From IMG/VR virus record IMGVR_UViG_3300010354_007935, positions 1-46,283 of that record: a stretch of 46,283 bases of DNA. One strand, 5' to 3'. Position 1 is the first letter of the stretch; the number at the start of each line of letters is the position of its first letter. The notes beneath the pieces were generated by a model, which saw only the letters and a program-made list of their open reading frames with translations, made no database searches and had not been told where the DNA came from. This DNA comes from a virus. Positions 37,634-45,477 of this stretch are shown in pieces. Position numbers and translations under genes: made by a program.

Positions 37634-37860
37634 TGCGTTACCTTAAAGTGTTCTTTAATTTTTTTAGTTATTTCATTTGCTATACCAGCGGCACGATCTG
37701 CATCGTGTGTGGTATAGATATGTTTATTATAGTTTACTGGGTCGGCGATGATTTTAAGAACATCGTCGATAATTAACTGGGCAAACTTTTCGTAATCGAT
37801 TTGCTTAACTGCATAATGGCTATAGCATTCCATTAGCATTGCTTGTAATTTTTCATTCAT
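37630..37860 (-). CDS. Small helical phage protein
   Basis: The start at 37860 (MNEKLQAMLMECYSHY) is preferred because GAGGAA lies seven bases upstream and it forms an ATGA overlap with the Zn-ribbon membrane gene. The 76-residue protein is helical and soluble, with a KQIDYEKFAQLIIDDVLKII segment and a lysine-rich end. I recall comparable small proteins in marine T4-like phages. Function unknown. It overlaps gp44 by ATGA. Confidence 0.72.
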   Translation of the reverse strand: MNEKLQAMLMECYSHYAVKQIDYEKFAQLIIDDVLKIIADPVNYNKHIYTTHDADRAAGIANEITKKIKEHFKVTQ

Positions 37861-38105
37861 ACTATTTCCTCTACTATTCCTAAGATTTCTGCTAGAATAA
37901 GCAACGCACCGCATACAGCTAATGACCCCATAATAAGGCTGACGCCTGCTGCTATTCGCACAGCACTCTTGCAAACACTGACATAAAAATGTCCCTTACT
38001 TGTATCTTTAGGCTGTATATTAATCATAGGTGGGTGGTGCGGACAACGTCCTTGTTGATAGTCACACGATGGACTATAATCTTTATTGCAAAGTTGGCAT
38101 TTCAT
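37857..38105 (-). CDS. Small zinc-ribbon plus membrane-helix protein
   Basis: The 82-residue protein starts with a possible zinc-binding pair, CQLC (3-6), then SCDYQQGRCPHHP (13-25) with further Cys and His ligands, followed by a short loop and a C-terminal membrane segment (about 48-78). I recall this CxxC...QQGRCPHH pattern in marine T4-like phages. Function unknown. The -10 box of the upstream promoter ends five bases before its ATG, so its mRNA would be leaderless or it may only be translated from read-through RNA. Confidence 0.75.
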   Translation of the reverse strand: MKCQLCNKDYSPSCDYQQGRCPHHPPMINIQPKDTSKGHFYVSVCKSAVRIAAGVSLIMGSLAVCGALLILAEILGIVEEIV

Positions 38106-38110
38106 GATTT

Positions 38111-38139
38111 ATTATAATGATAAAAAAAGGGCTAGTCAA
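38111..38139 (-). promoter_or_regulatory. Sigma70-like promoter built into the terminator
   Basis: Minus-strand -35 TTGACT (38134-38139) and -10 TATAAT (38111-38116) are exactly 17 bases apart. The -35 is formed by the loop and the first base of the 3' arm of the terminator hairpin, and the rest of that arm and the U-tract form the spacer. It should drive the clamp-loader and dCMP-deaminase genes. Confidence 0.72.
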
Positions 38140-38149
38140 TAGCCCTTTT
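38125..38149 (-). terminator. Intrinsic terminator after the GroES-like operon
   Basis: Minus-strand AAAAGGGCTA-TTGAC-TAGCCCTTTT, a perfect ten-base-pair stem followed by more T residues, begins 18 bases after the GroES-like stop. It overlaps the promoter of the next operon. Confidence 0.85.
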
Positions 38150-38166
38150 GTTCGTTTCTGCCTATG

Positions 38167-38556
38167 TCAACCAACAAACATATCCGGAGTAAACACTTGT
38201 CCTTGTTGTGTACTGCTCATATTGCCTGTGTAGACATCGTTTGGTTTCTCATCTGCTGAAAGCAAAATGCTCTTTGTTTCGACCATTCGAATGGTAATTT
38301 CGTTACCATTTTCGTCTTCAACATTGATACCTCTAGTCCATCGGCCGTGTTCGACAAGTATCCACTCACCGATGTTAACATCTCGTTGCTCTGGACCAAC
38401 TGCCCAAACACGGCCCCATCGCGGTTTGATTCCTTCACTTTTACCGTCATCACTACGAATAATAATTCCAGTTGCAGTTCGTTGCTCATCGAAGCTCATG
38501 TCTATAACTAAGACATTATCTCGTAAAGGAACGATTTTACCTTTTACTGTATTCAT
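38167..38556 (-). CDS. GroES-like co-chaperonin
   Basis: The 129-residue protein fits the Hsp10 fold: GKIVPLRDNVLVIDM at the start matches the GroES opening (PLxDRVxV), and the mobile-loop region TATGIIIRSDD and the VWAVGPEQRDVNIGEWILV stretch match the second half. T4 gp31 replaces GroES in capsid folding; a similar job with host GroEL is likely. The family is common in marine T4-like phages. The start at 38556 overlaps the previous gene by ATGA. It is slightly longer than GroES (97), with a C-terminal extension of unknown function. Confidence 0.78.
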   Translation of the reverse strand: MNTVKGKIVPLRDNVLVIDMSFDEQRTATGIIIRSDDGKSEGIKPRWGRVWAVGPEQRDVNIGEWILVEHGRWTRGINVEDENGNEITIRMVETKSILLSADEKPNDVYTGNMSSTQQGQVFTPDMFVG

Positions 38557-38822
38557 TCGTTACCTTCTGGATCCATATTGCTGATAGCTTTTTGTGTAGT
38601 AGGACTTGCTTCTTGGACTTGTTTAGAAGGCACAGCAGCTCGTAGTACTTCTTCGCGTTTTCGAATAATTTTGCCGCCAACGCCTAGTTCGTCCCCGCGA
38701 GCATTTACTTTGACATTACCAATAGCCACAGTCATTTCATTTTGCATAACTATTTTATGCATGTCAACTTCTTTGCCCTGCATTGAGCGGTAAGATGATC
38801 TTTGTTGTTCTTTCATTGCCAT
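38553..38822 (-). CDS. Conserved small phage protein
   Basis: The 89-residue protein has the pattern YRSMQGKEVDMHKIVMQNEM followed by AIGNVKVNARGDELG and GGKIIRKREEVL, which I recall as widespread in marine T4-like phages. Function unknown; scaffold-like or virion roles are possible. The start at 38822 has AGGAG seven bases upstream. It is coupled to the GroES-like gene. Confidence 0.8.
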   Translation of the reverse strand: MAMKEQQRSSYRSMQGKEVDMHKIVMQNEMTVAIGNVKVNARGDELGVGGKIIRKREEVLRAAVPSKQVQEASPTTQKAISNMDPEGNE

Positions 38823-38849
38823 ATTAATCTCCTTGGATTATCTTATTAC

Positions 38850-39365
38850 TTATCTCAGGAATTCTTCCCAGTCTAAATTATATTTGATCGGATCTATGTT
38901 GTGAATTCCAATCAAAAATAATACATAACTTGCTACGCTACTACCTCTGCCAATTCCCCAAATTACACCTTCTTTTGAACAAATATCTACAAAATATTTT
39001 AACCAGCGCAGTAGATCTAGCATGTTTCTTGCTTTGAACTGGACCAGTTCATCTTCTAAACGTGTAGTTTCTGGATCCCATGGCGGACATTGTTCTCTAA
39101 GCCAGCCTTCGATATCAAATTTTTTATATTCATCGGGCATATTCCAATCAGTCTGCATGTATCGATCAAAATCTTCTATGCTTAGATCGTCATTTGGATT
39201 GATAGGAGGAACAAAACTAAAATCTAATTGTTCTTCTAGTTTAGTAATGTTTTCGGATCGATCAACAATAACGGTATCGTTTATTGTTGGCTCGTAGCCT
39301 TTATAAACGGCATCGAACAAATCTTTCTCATTAAAAATAGGATTTTTATACTGGTCAAGTCTCAT
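38850..39365 (-). CDS. DNA polymerase III alpha-like fragment
   Basis: The 171-residue protein ends in IGRGSSVASYVLFLIGI followed by NIDPIKYNLDWEEFLR, which matches the entry to the palm domain of bacterial DnaE (G-x-GRGS-x2-S, then DP-x-KY-x-L-x-FERFL). It stops just before the catalytic aspartates of DnaE, so it cannot be a polymerase. I recall such short DnaE-like genes in marine T4-like phages. It may bind a replisome partner or nucleic acid. No frameshift is evident; the stop directly follows the conserved motif. Confidence 0.72.
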   Translation of the reverse strand: MRLDQYKNPIFNEKDLFDAVYKGYEPTINDTVIVDRSENITKLEEQLDFSFVPPINPNDDLSIEDFDRYMQTDWNMPDEYKKFDIEGWLREQCPPWDPETTRLEDELVQFKARNMLDLLRWLKYFVDICSKEGVIWGIGRGSSVASYVLFLIGIHNIDPIKYNLDWEEFLR

Positions 39366-39374
39366 GTCAACATT

Positions 39375-39605
39375 TTAGTTGACTTTGATCAGTTTGTCAA
39401 TGTCTTTTCCTTGATTGGTTAACATTTTGTCCAAATCTCTTGCCCGACGTTTACCTAATTCTTCTTTGTAGGTATTCAAAGTTAAGACTATTTGTTCACG
39501 CAATAATGGATTTGGAGTCATGAAATACTTTCTCGATAACTCGTTTATCTTGTTTTCAACTTCTGAATCTTTCAAAGACCCTAAATCTCCGATTAATGGA
39601 TGCAT
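39375..39605 (-). CDS. Conserved small helical phage protein
   Basis: The 76-residue protein is charged and helical, with the recalled family pattern LSRKYFMTPNPLLREQIVL and a basic RRARDLDKML segment. Similar proteins are common in T4-like marine phages; function unknown, possibly a virion or assembly protein. Its start overlaps the stop of the tail-associated gene by one base. Confidence 0.78.
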   Translation of the reverse strand: MHPLIGDLGSLKDSEVENKINELSRKYFMTPNPLLREQIVLTLNTYKEELGKRRARDLDKMLTNQGKDIDKLIKVN

Positions 39606-40237
39606 TAGTATTCGCCTAAAAATCTCACAAAGACAGTTTGCCCACCGTCGATACTAAACGCTTCAATAACTTTATATTTTAAAGTTGTATGGCTAACAGT
39701 CATTGTAACAGACGGAGTTGCAGTAGTATACCATGCCGACGATGTATCAGCAATAAGAGTGTTTGCTCCAGCAGCTAATGTAACAATCGGACTAGATACT
39801 AACCCAGTTTTTGCCTTGAGCATTACTCGTATAGATATTAAACTAGGATCACTCGGAGTGACCCACGTCGGCCATCCTGCATTAAATTGAATTGTAGTGT
39901 TTGAATCGATATTTGTTATATTGTAGACAGATGCATTAGATGCATTAATAATAATTGTGTTGTCACTACTACTGTTATTAACAACATTTAAAGCCATTCC
40001 TTGTAATTTACCATTTCTAATGGTACTACCGGCCATGTTATTTGAAACAACAGAATTAGTGCCATCAACTGAGGCTTTTAATACACTATTATTTTGTAAG
40101 GTAGTAATTTCAGAACCTGCTACCCCTAACGCGGTTTTAATGTTTCCAAAGTTATCTCGAAATCCTTGGGTGTCATTATCTTGCCCTGCTACAGGGTAGG
40201 TTTCATCGATTACACTTTCGTCAATTGCACTTGTCAT
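39605..40237 (-). CDS. Tail- or fibre-associated structural protein
   Basis: The 210-residue protein starts with a segment that I recall in marine phage tail proteins: YPVAGQDNDTQGFRDNF followed by NIKTALGVAGSEITTLQ, a helical N-terminal anchor. The rest is beta-rich (Ser/Thr/Asn-rich strands such as NTIIINASNASVYNIT), ending with a VFVRFLGEY strand. Fibre or baseplate attachment is likely. It overlaps the preceding large fibre gene by ATGA. Confidence 0.78.
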   Translation of the reverse strand: MTSAIDESVIDETYPVAGQDNDTQGFRDNFGNIKTALGVAGSEITTLQNNSVLKASVDGTNSVVSNNMAGSTIRNGKLQGMALNVVNNSSSDNTIIINASNASVYNITNIDSNTTIQFNAGWPTWVTPSDPSLISIRVMLKAKTGLVSSPIVTLAAGANTLIADTSSAWYTTATPSVTMTVSHTTLKYKVIEAFSIDGGQTVFVRFLGEY

Positions 40238-42864
40238 ACTGTTATCCTATCGTTTTTAAATACAAGGTATTTATCTGCTGTCTCGCCCTTGACCGAGTCA
40301 ATTATATATCTATCAACGGTATAATCTAGTAATTTAAAATCAAAACCGCTAAATTTGATATTTAAAAGTATATCGTCTGCTTTTCCAATTTTGCAATAAC
40401 AAAGAGGAACAGCTAACTGAAAATCTAATTCTTGATTGTCCCCAGGCTGTATACTACGCATCCAAAGCGGCAAATAATTACGTTCGTTTTCTAAACCGTT
40501 ACCTGCATCGTCTTCCCATTTCTTAATCCTGGCACGCCAGTTGCTTATACTATTCGGAAAATAAGATTCTCCGTTGGCAGTAGAAGTGTCATAGCCAGCA
40601 GAATCAATACTCAGTAGTAACGGGTCTAATCTACCAGTATCAAGGCCGACTTGTCCCATCTTAGCCTGTTTTGTTGCATTTGGTTTAGCATAGCCGCCTT
40701 GGTAGAAATCGTCACTCCTGTCGATGGTTTTAAGACTAGGTTCTGGGCTGTAGACGATGCTTACGGGTAATTTTTTTCCGTTGGGTTCTAACGGATCAAT
40801 CATTTCAACATAAACAACTTCATAAACTGGGGTACGTGTTCCTGGTATTAGAGCAGTTGCTTTCTTTACAGATCCAAATAGGAACCTTTTCTTCTTATGA
40901 TTTAATCCTATAGCACTTATATATTTTGCAGCATCTGTAGTTTCAATGCCGGCATATATTACCATTGATAAACTTGATTGTATTCCAAAATTAAAATCGT
41001 TTGGTCTGTAGATACTAGTTGGGGTAAAAATTGTAGTATCATCAATAAATTCTTTCCAATAATTTCTTTGTACTTTTGAAAGATAGGGTTTAGCAGTTAT
41101 GCTACTAAACACAAGTTGATTTGGTGTTTCAACTTTTATTCTGAATGTTCTAGTTGTTGCGCTATAGACCAGTTGATCTTGTGCTTTCACCGTGAAGACA
41201 TATTCGTAGTCAAAGCTAGTTGTACTACCGTCAAATGTCGTAGGAGTTGTTGCAAGATCAAAATATGTTAAACCTCCTGAAGTGGCTGTAGGATATTGAG
41301 AAATTTTTCCAACTATTTCTCCGTCGACGTTTAATGTTAGTCCTGGAGGCAATCTTCCACTTATTAGTGTATAAACAATAGTTGCAGTGGTAATACTGCT
41401 TACAGCTTCAACTTTTAATGTAGAGACAAAGTTTGCGTTTGCAGTACCTAAGTCACTCGGTGTTGCCCAATTAATAAAACTTTCTATTTCGCCTTGTAGC
41501 TTGATAGTGAACACTCTGTAGGATCGAGAAATTTCTCCGCTGGTTGCTACTCTGAATGCACTTGCTGTAAATGTAAATTCTTTTGTGATAGCTGGTTGAT
41601 AAGGTACTATGCCATAAATTTCAGCAGTAGTTTCGTCAAAGTTCATTCCTGGAGGAAGTTGACTCAATGTTCCGCTATAGAATAAAAGACCGTTGGGGAT
41701 ATCAACTCCTAACGGCTGTACCACAGTTAGTCGATATTCGTTATTGCCTAAAGAAACAACTGCGCTAATTTGATGTGTTTGAGAAGTTGCACCGGTAATT
41801 AAATTGTTAAAACAGATGTACTGCCCATATTGAGGAACGCTACTAGGGTCTTTTATTGTAATCTTTGTACCGCCAGCTACATTGTCAGTTAGTGTTTTTT
41901 TAATAGCAACCATCGATGTTTGAGCGTTAACTACTTCGATGTCGTAAAATACGTCGTAAATGTCGTAGGTATCTAATAACACAGTTACATAGTTGTTAGC
42001 CCTATAAGTGCCAAGGTCGCTTGGGGTGAGCCATATTGGATTTCTTAAATAAGTGTTATCGGCTGTGAATAGTCCAGTACCGTTTAAGATAGTTTCGTTA
42101 TCTGCTTTAAAGTAATCATCGCCGACAACAAATATACTAAAATTTCTTTTTTCAATATTGTCACCATCTGTAATTGTTACAGTAAAACCGTAATTTCGAT
42201 TTAATTTTTTTGGCGCTTTTGCTTTTAGGCTATAATCAAACGTGACTAAATCGAAGCTGTAAGAATCATATCCATTGGTAGGTTTTTGACCAAAATCAAA
42301 TGCTACAGTATCATAGTAAGTATTATCAAAAGACCCGTCACCATCGGCAGGTTTTAATGTATATGCTGGCTCAACTAGCCCGTAAATTAGACCGGTGTTG
42401 CTTAGTCGCAGCCCTGGAGGCAAAACTCCTTCGCCGCTGGCAATAAAAAATTTAATGTTGCCGTTGTAAGGTGTGAATGTATTATATGCCTCAATTTGAT
42501 AGTTAACATAACTCGAGTCGAGAACAAAAAATTGTTGCGGGATTGCAACATCTAATGGCCCAGCGGGCGTTACAAAGAATGGAACACTTTCGCCCTGTAT
42601 AGTTATATTGAATGTTCGATCAGAAATTCCAGCAAGAGAGCTTGCTCTTATACAAAAATCAAACGTTGTCGGTCTGGGAACTTGATAGGCACTACCAATG
42701 ATTTTATTTCCCGATAGCCGTAGCCCTGGTGGCAACTCGCCGGATATAACTTTAAAGGTAATACCAGAACTAGTCGATACTGGTAGCAAAATTTCTTGCT
42801 GGGTATTTTCAGAGAAATTCCCTAGACTGTAACCAGACGATTGAGTCCAAACATTTAAAGGCAT
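40234..42864 (-). CDS. Large fibre protein with four Ig-like (He_PIG) repeats
   Basis: The 876-residue protein has at least four copies of the putative-Ig motif LPPGLxL...G-x-I-x-G (near residues 45-60, 155-170, 405-420 and 505-520), with WATPSDLGT-like turns near the start of repeats. Such repeats form stalks in phage fibres and adhesins. Between and after them lie beta-rich sections, with a C-terminal domain of different character (about 590-876) that may attach to the virion or bind a receptor. It lies between two other fibre genes. Attachment to the baseplate or neck is not known. Confidence 0.82.
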   Translation of the reverse strand: MPLNVWTQSSGYSLGNFSENTQQEILLPVSTSSGITFKVISGELPPGLRLSGNKIIGSAYQVPRPTTFDFCIRASSLAGISDRTFNITIQGESVPFFVTPAGPLDVAIPQQFFVLDSSYVNYQIEAYNTFTPYNGNIKFFIASGEGVLPPGLRLSNTGLIYGLVEPAYTLKPADGDGSFDNTYYDTVAFDFGQKPTNGYDSYSFDLVTFDYSLKAKAPKKLNRNYGFTVTITDGDNIEKRNFSIFVVGDDYFKADNETILNGTGLFTADNTYLRNPIWLTPSDLGTYRANNYVTVLLDTYDIYDVFYDIEVVNAQTSMVAIKKTLTDNVAGGTKITIKDPSSVPQYGQYICFNNLITGATSQTHQISAVVSLGNNEYRLTVVQPLGVDIPNGLLFYSGTLSQLPPGMNFDETTAEIYGIVPYQPAITKEFTFTASAFRVATSGEISRSYRVFTIKLQGEIESFINWATPSDLGTANANFVSTLKVEAVSSITTATIVYTLISGRLPPGLTLNVDGEIVGKISQYPTATSGGLTYFDLATTPTTFDGSTTSFDYEYVFTVKAQDQLVYSATTRTFRIKVETPNQLVFSSITAKPYLSKVQRNYWKEFIDDTTIFTPTSIYRPNDFNFGIQSSLSMVIYAGIETTDAAKYISAIGLNHKKKRFLFGSVKKATALIPGTRTPVYEVVYVEMIDPLEPNGKKLPVSIVYSPEPSLKTIDRSDDFYQGGYAKPNATKQAKMGQVGLDTGRLDPLLLSIDSAGYDTSTANGESYFPNSISNWRARIKKWEDDAGNGLENERNYLPLWMRSIQPGDNQELDFQLAVPLCYCKIGKADDILLNIKFSGFDFKLLDYTVDRYIIDSVKGETADKYLVFKNDRITV

Positions 42865-42867
42865 ATT

Positions 42868-44442
42868 TTATCCTATGCGATACCATGCTGCTACAGGAGA
42901 TGCTCTGAACACATATTTAAATGTTGTTCCTGCCGTTGCCGACCCTGAGAAGGAAGGTATCACTGTTGGAGATCCACCAACAGCTAAAACTACAGTATCT
43001 TGAACAATACTAAAAGAACAGACCTGTCCGTCAACCGGTGTACTAGGTAATGTCAGTGTAGCAGTAAGTCCAGGATTCTGAACAAGTAATACGTTTGTAG
43101 ATGTTGTAGTACTTAATGCATAGCTGGCACTTGCGGTAATACTGATGTAACTAGGAGCAATAATTTCCAAACCGTTAGTCTTTACAGAACCGTAGAATGT
43201 AGCTTGCTGATTGCTGTCAATTTTTACAGCATCGGTTAGTGTACCAGAAACTGCATTTGCTGTTTGGAAAGTAAATGCCCCAGGCACCTTGGATGTTGCT
43301 ACAGTTGAATCGGCTGTGATTTTTAAAGTTGCTGCAACCGCAGCACTAGTGCCATCTCCGCCATACCACTTGAATATTTGTAATTCGTCACCGGATAACA
43401 CACTGGTTGGCGAAGTTAAAGTTCCTCTATAGCGTAATACATTAAAGCTCTGTCCAAAGCTAGTATTTGCATAAGTTCTAAGAGTCACCTGTGCAGACGC
43501 AGCAGTTTGTCCTGAATTCGTAGTTGTTGTGTTAATAGCCAGTTGTCCTGAATTCAGAGGATCTAGCGGCCTAATATTTGTGTACTCTGACGCTAGCGGT
43601 CCAATAAAAAACAATCCGTTATCAAACAATTTTGCAGTTCTTAATAAATTACCGTTTTGTGTTTCTGTTGCAAAAATTAACGATCCAGGAACAATTGGCT
43701 CTAACCTTGCTGTTGTTGCACCAGTGCCAAATGTACCCGGGTCACTGGAATAAAACAATGTCATCTGTGTAGTAGTGCTAGAAAATACTCTAAAAGCGCC
43801 ATTATAATTGGCATTAGAATTTCCAGAAATTTCATAAGCCCTTGACTGAGTTGGTGCAAATGGCTGTGCAACAAAACTATATGTTACATAGTAAGGGCCT
43901 GTTCCAGTTTTACTAACAAAGTTTACAGCAAAGGCCGGACCTTGTTGAGTTGGTGCAGCACTGACAAGCGAAGATATTGAGGTGATTGAATCAAATAATA
44001 CACCGTTGTACGCTTCGTAAGTAGTACTGCCAACAAAGTCTCCAGACTGTACAATTTGTGGATTGTTTAATGTTCCTCTGGATCTTGAAAAAGTCAAAGA
44101 ACCGCTTAAGGTTGTTCCGCTATAGGCAGAATTTAAAACAACCATCGGCCGTGCAGTACTTTCGTTTGTAACAGTTAATGTTCCGCGACTAATCTGCAAA
44201 AGGTTTGTAATTTCGCTAAAACTTAAATCCGGTGATCCTTGTAATTCAGCACCGTTGCTTTGATAAAATGCCAGGTTTCCAAGGCTTGCTCCAGGATTTA
44301 CACCCGAAATTAATTTACCTCCTAGGGTAGATCCATCACCAACAAATATTTTTTTTGTATCTGTCGTATATAACAATTCTCCCTCAGAAGGTGTTATTGT
44401 TAGTCTTGCAACGTCTGTTCCACGTCTTAATTTTAATGCCAT
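42868..44442 (-). CDS. Tail-fibre protein with hyaluronidase-like/Mtd-type N-terminus
   Basis: The 524-residue protein begins KLRRGTDVARLTITPSEGEL followed by LYTTDTKKIFVGDGSTLGG, the classic trimeric tail-fibre N-terminal motif (RRGT...P-x-EGE...D-x-x-x-GDG). The rest is a Ser/Thr/Gly-rich beta fibre with several short repeats, ending with a compact SATAGTTFKYVFRASPVAAWYRIG segment. It is probably a receptor-binding or fibre-shaft protein. It lies in a row of four fibre genes. No intramolecular chaperone domain is seen. Confidence 0.82.
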   Translation of the reverse strand: MALKLRRGTDVARLTITPSEGELLYTTDTKKIFVGDGSTLGGKLISGVNPGASLGNLAFYQSNGAELQGSPDLSFSEITNLLQISRGTLTVTNESTARPMVVLNSAYSGTTLSGSLTFSRSRGTLNNPQIVQSGDFVGSTTYEAYNGVLFDSITSISSLVSAAPTQQGPAFAVNFVSKTGTGPYYVTYSFVAQPFAPTQSRAYEISGNSNANYNGAFRVFSSTTTQMTLFYSSDPGTFGTGATTARLEPIVPGSLIFATETQNGNLLRTAKLFDNGLFFIGPLASEYTNIRPLDPLNSGQLAINTTTTNSGQTAASAQVTLRTYANTSFGQSFNVLRYRGTLTSPTSVLSGDELQIFKWYGGDGTSAAVAATLKITADSTVATSKVPGAFTFQTANAVSGTLTDAVKIDSNQQATFYGSVKTNGLEIIAPSYISITASASYALSTTTSTNVLLVQNPGLTATLTLPSTPVDGQVCSFSIVQDTVVLAVGGSPTVIPSFSGSATAGTTFKYVFRASPVAAWYRIG

Positions 44443-44456
44443 TGTGTTCTCCTACC

Positions 44457-44966
44457 TTAGAAGGTACCTAAATCAAATTGACTGGTGTTTGGGTTTGTAA
44501 ATGATCCTAAATCCAAATCTACGTAGTTATTTGTAGAATCTAGAAGTTGTACTAGAGCGTTTAAAACCCGTATATCTATTCCGTAAACTGTTGTTTGCAC
44601 ATCACCAGTACCTACAATATTGTTTGTGCCAATATTTAAATTTCCACCTAGTTGTGGACTAGGATCATTAACTAATTGGAAAGTTCCGGCAATATTTACT
44701 GTATTTGCAGTATTTGTAATAGCTATTCCGCTAGACCCAGTGATGCTTTTAAATTTTAATACATTATCTACTTTACTAGGACTGGCGACAATACTAGCAC
44801 CCGCCCCTAAGCTAGCGGCGTCCATGGCTCCTAAGTTGCCATTTATTAGAGTTATTGTGTCTTTAATTTTTAAAAACGCAGTTCTAATGTCGTCACCGGT
44901 GCCGTCGTTTGCATAAGTTCCTACATTCAGTATTAAATTGCTGGGTATTGTATATCCGTTGGCCAT
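44457..44966 (-). CDS. Short tail-fibre-associated protein
   Basis: The 169-residue protein has the motif NVGTYANDGTGDDIRTAF near residues 15-32 and KIKDTITLINGNLG, familiar from marine phage tail or fibre genes, followed by a Ser/Thr/Asn-rich beta region ending in SQFDLGTF. The N-terminal helical part resembles that of the protein at 39605-40237. It is the first gene after a late box and heads the fibre operon. Confidence 0.78.
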   Translation of the reverse strand: MANGYTIPSNLILNVGTYANDGTGDDIRTAFLKIKDTITLINGNLGAMDAASLGAGASIVASPSKVDNVLKFKSITGSSGIAITNTANTVNIAGTFQLVNDPSPQLGGNLNIGTNNIVGTGDVQTTVYGIDIRVLNALVQLLDSTNNYVDLDLGSFTNPNTSQFDLGTF

Positions 44967-44986
44967 AGTTTGAGCTCTCTTTTAAG

Positions 44987-44993
44987 TATTTAG
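44987..44993 (-). promoter_or_regulatory. Late-type promoter box CTAAATA
   Basis: Minus-strand TGCTAAATACTT lies 21 bases before the ATG at 44966 and is positioned to drive the fibre operon. Confidence 0.6.
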
Positions 44994-45007
44994 CAGGATC
45001 TTAGGTA

Positions 45008-45014
45008 ATAAATA
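45008..45014 (+). promoter_or_regulatory. Possible late box ATAAATA for the queC cassette
   Basis: Plus-strand TAATAAATATC ends four bases before the ATG at 45019. If functional, it would give an mRNA starting at or after that ATG, so it may not serve this start. Confidence 0.35.
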
Positions 45015-45018
45015 TCGC

Positions 45019-45477
45019 ATGAATATACACGCAGATAAAGAGTTTTGGACTACATTAAAATGGCCTGCTGCACCCAATGAGGACGATTTTCGTGTATTTG
45101 CAAAATATTGTACAGGGCGTGTATTATTGCTTGGTAGTACTAAGCTTCTGCTTCCTCTGGCAACAGAAGCTTGGGATTTAGATCCTAAATATGACGATCC
45201 TAAAATTAAAAACAAGGATTGGTTTTCCCTAAACGAGCATTGGGATACAATAATAATTGATGGCGGCTTGGCATTTGGTAAAGAATTTACAGAGCGTGTT
45301 CTTAATGTAGTTATTCCTAATTGTAATTGCTTTGTAGCTCGTGCTTTTCTAAACCCTAACTGGCCTACAAAATATGCGGTGTACTTTCCTCGTGCCGAAG
45401 AACTAACACCGCAGCCTGAAGAACACCCTATTAACGAAGTTTACACATTTTTCATATGGAACAACAAACAATCTTAG
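45019..45477 (+). CDS. Small Rossmann-like (methyltransferase-like) protein paired with QueC
   Basis: The 152-residue protein has a nucleotide- or SAM-binding pattern: GRVLLLGSTKLL as a glycine loop, AWDLDPKY with an acid after the second strand, and WDTIIIDGGLAF where class I methyltransferases have motif IV. It is short, has no identifiable target-recognition part, and could be a non-catalytic Rossmann protein. It lies on the plus strand, opposed to the fibre genes, and overlaps queC by 22 bases. Because it is linked to queC, a role in making or modifying a 7-deazaguanine is a reasonable guess, unproven. Confidence 0.65.
   Translation: MNIHADKEFWTTLKWPAAPNEDDFRVFAKYCTGRVLLLGSTKLLLPLATEAWDLDPKYDDPKIKNKDWFSLNEHWDTIIIDGGLAFGKEFTERVLNVVIPNCNCFVARAFLNPNWPTKYAVYFPRAEELTPQPEEHPINEVYTFFIWNNKQS

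Noticed and set aside
38850-39365. Frameshifted full-length DnaE
   Set aside because: No continuation of the polymerase domain is seen in any frame downstream; the next gene is an unrelated conserved one.
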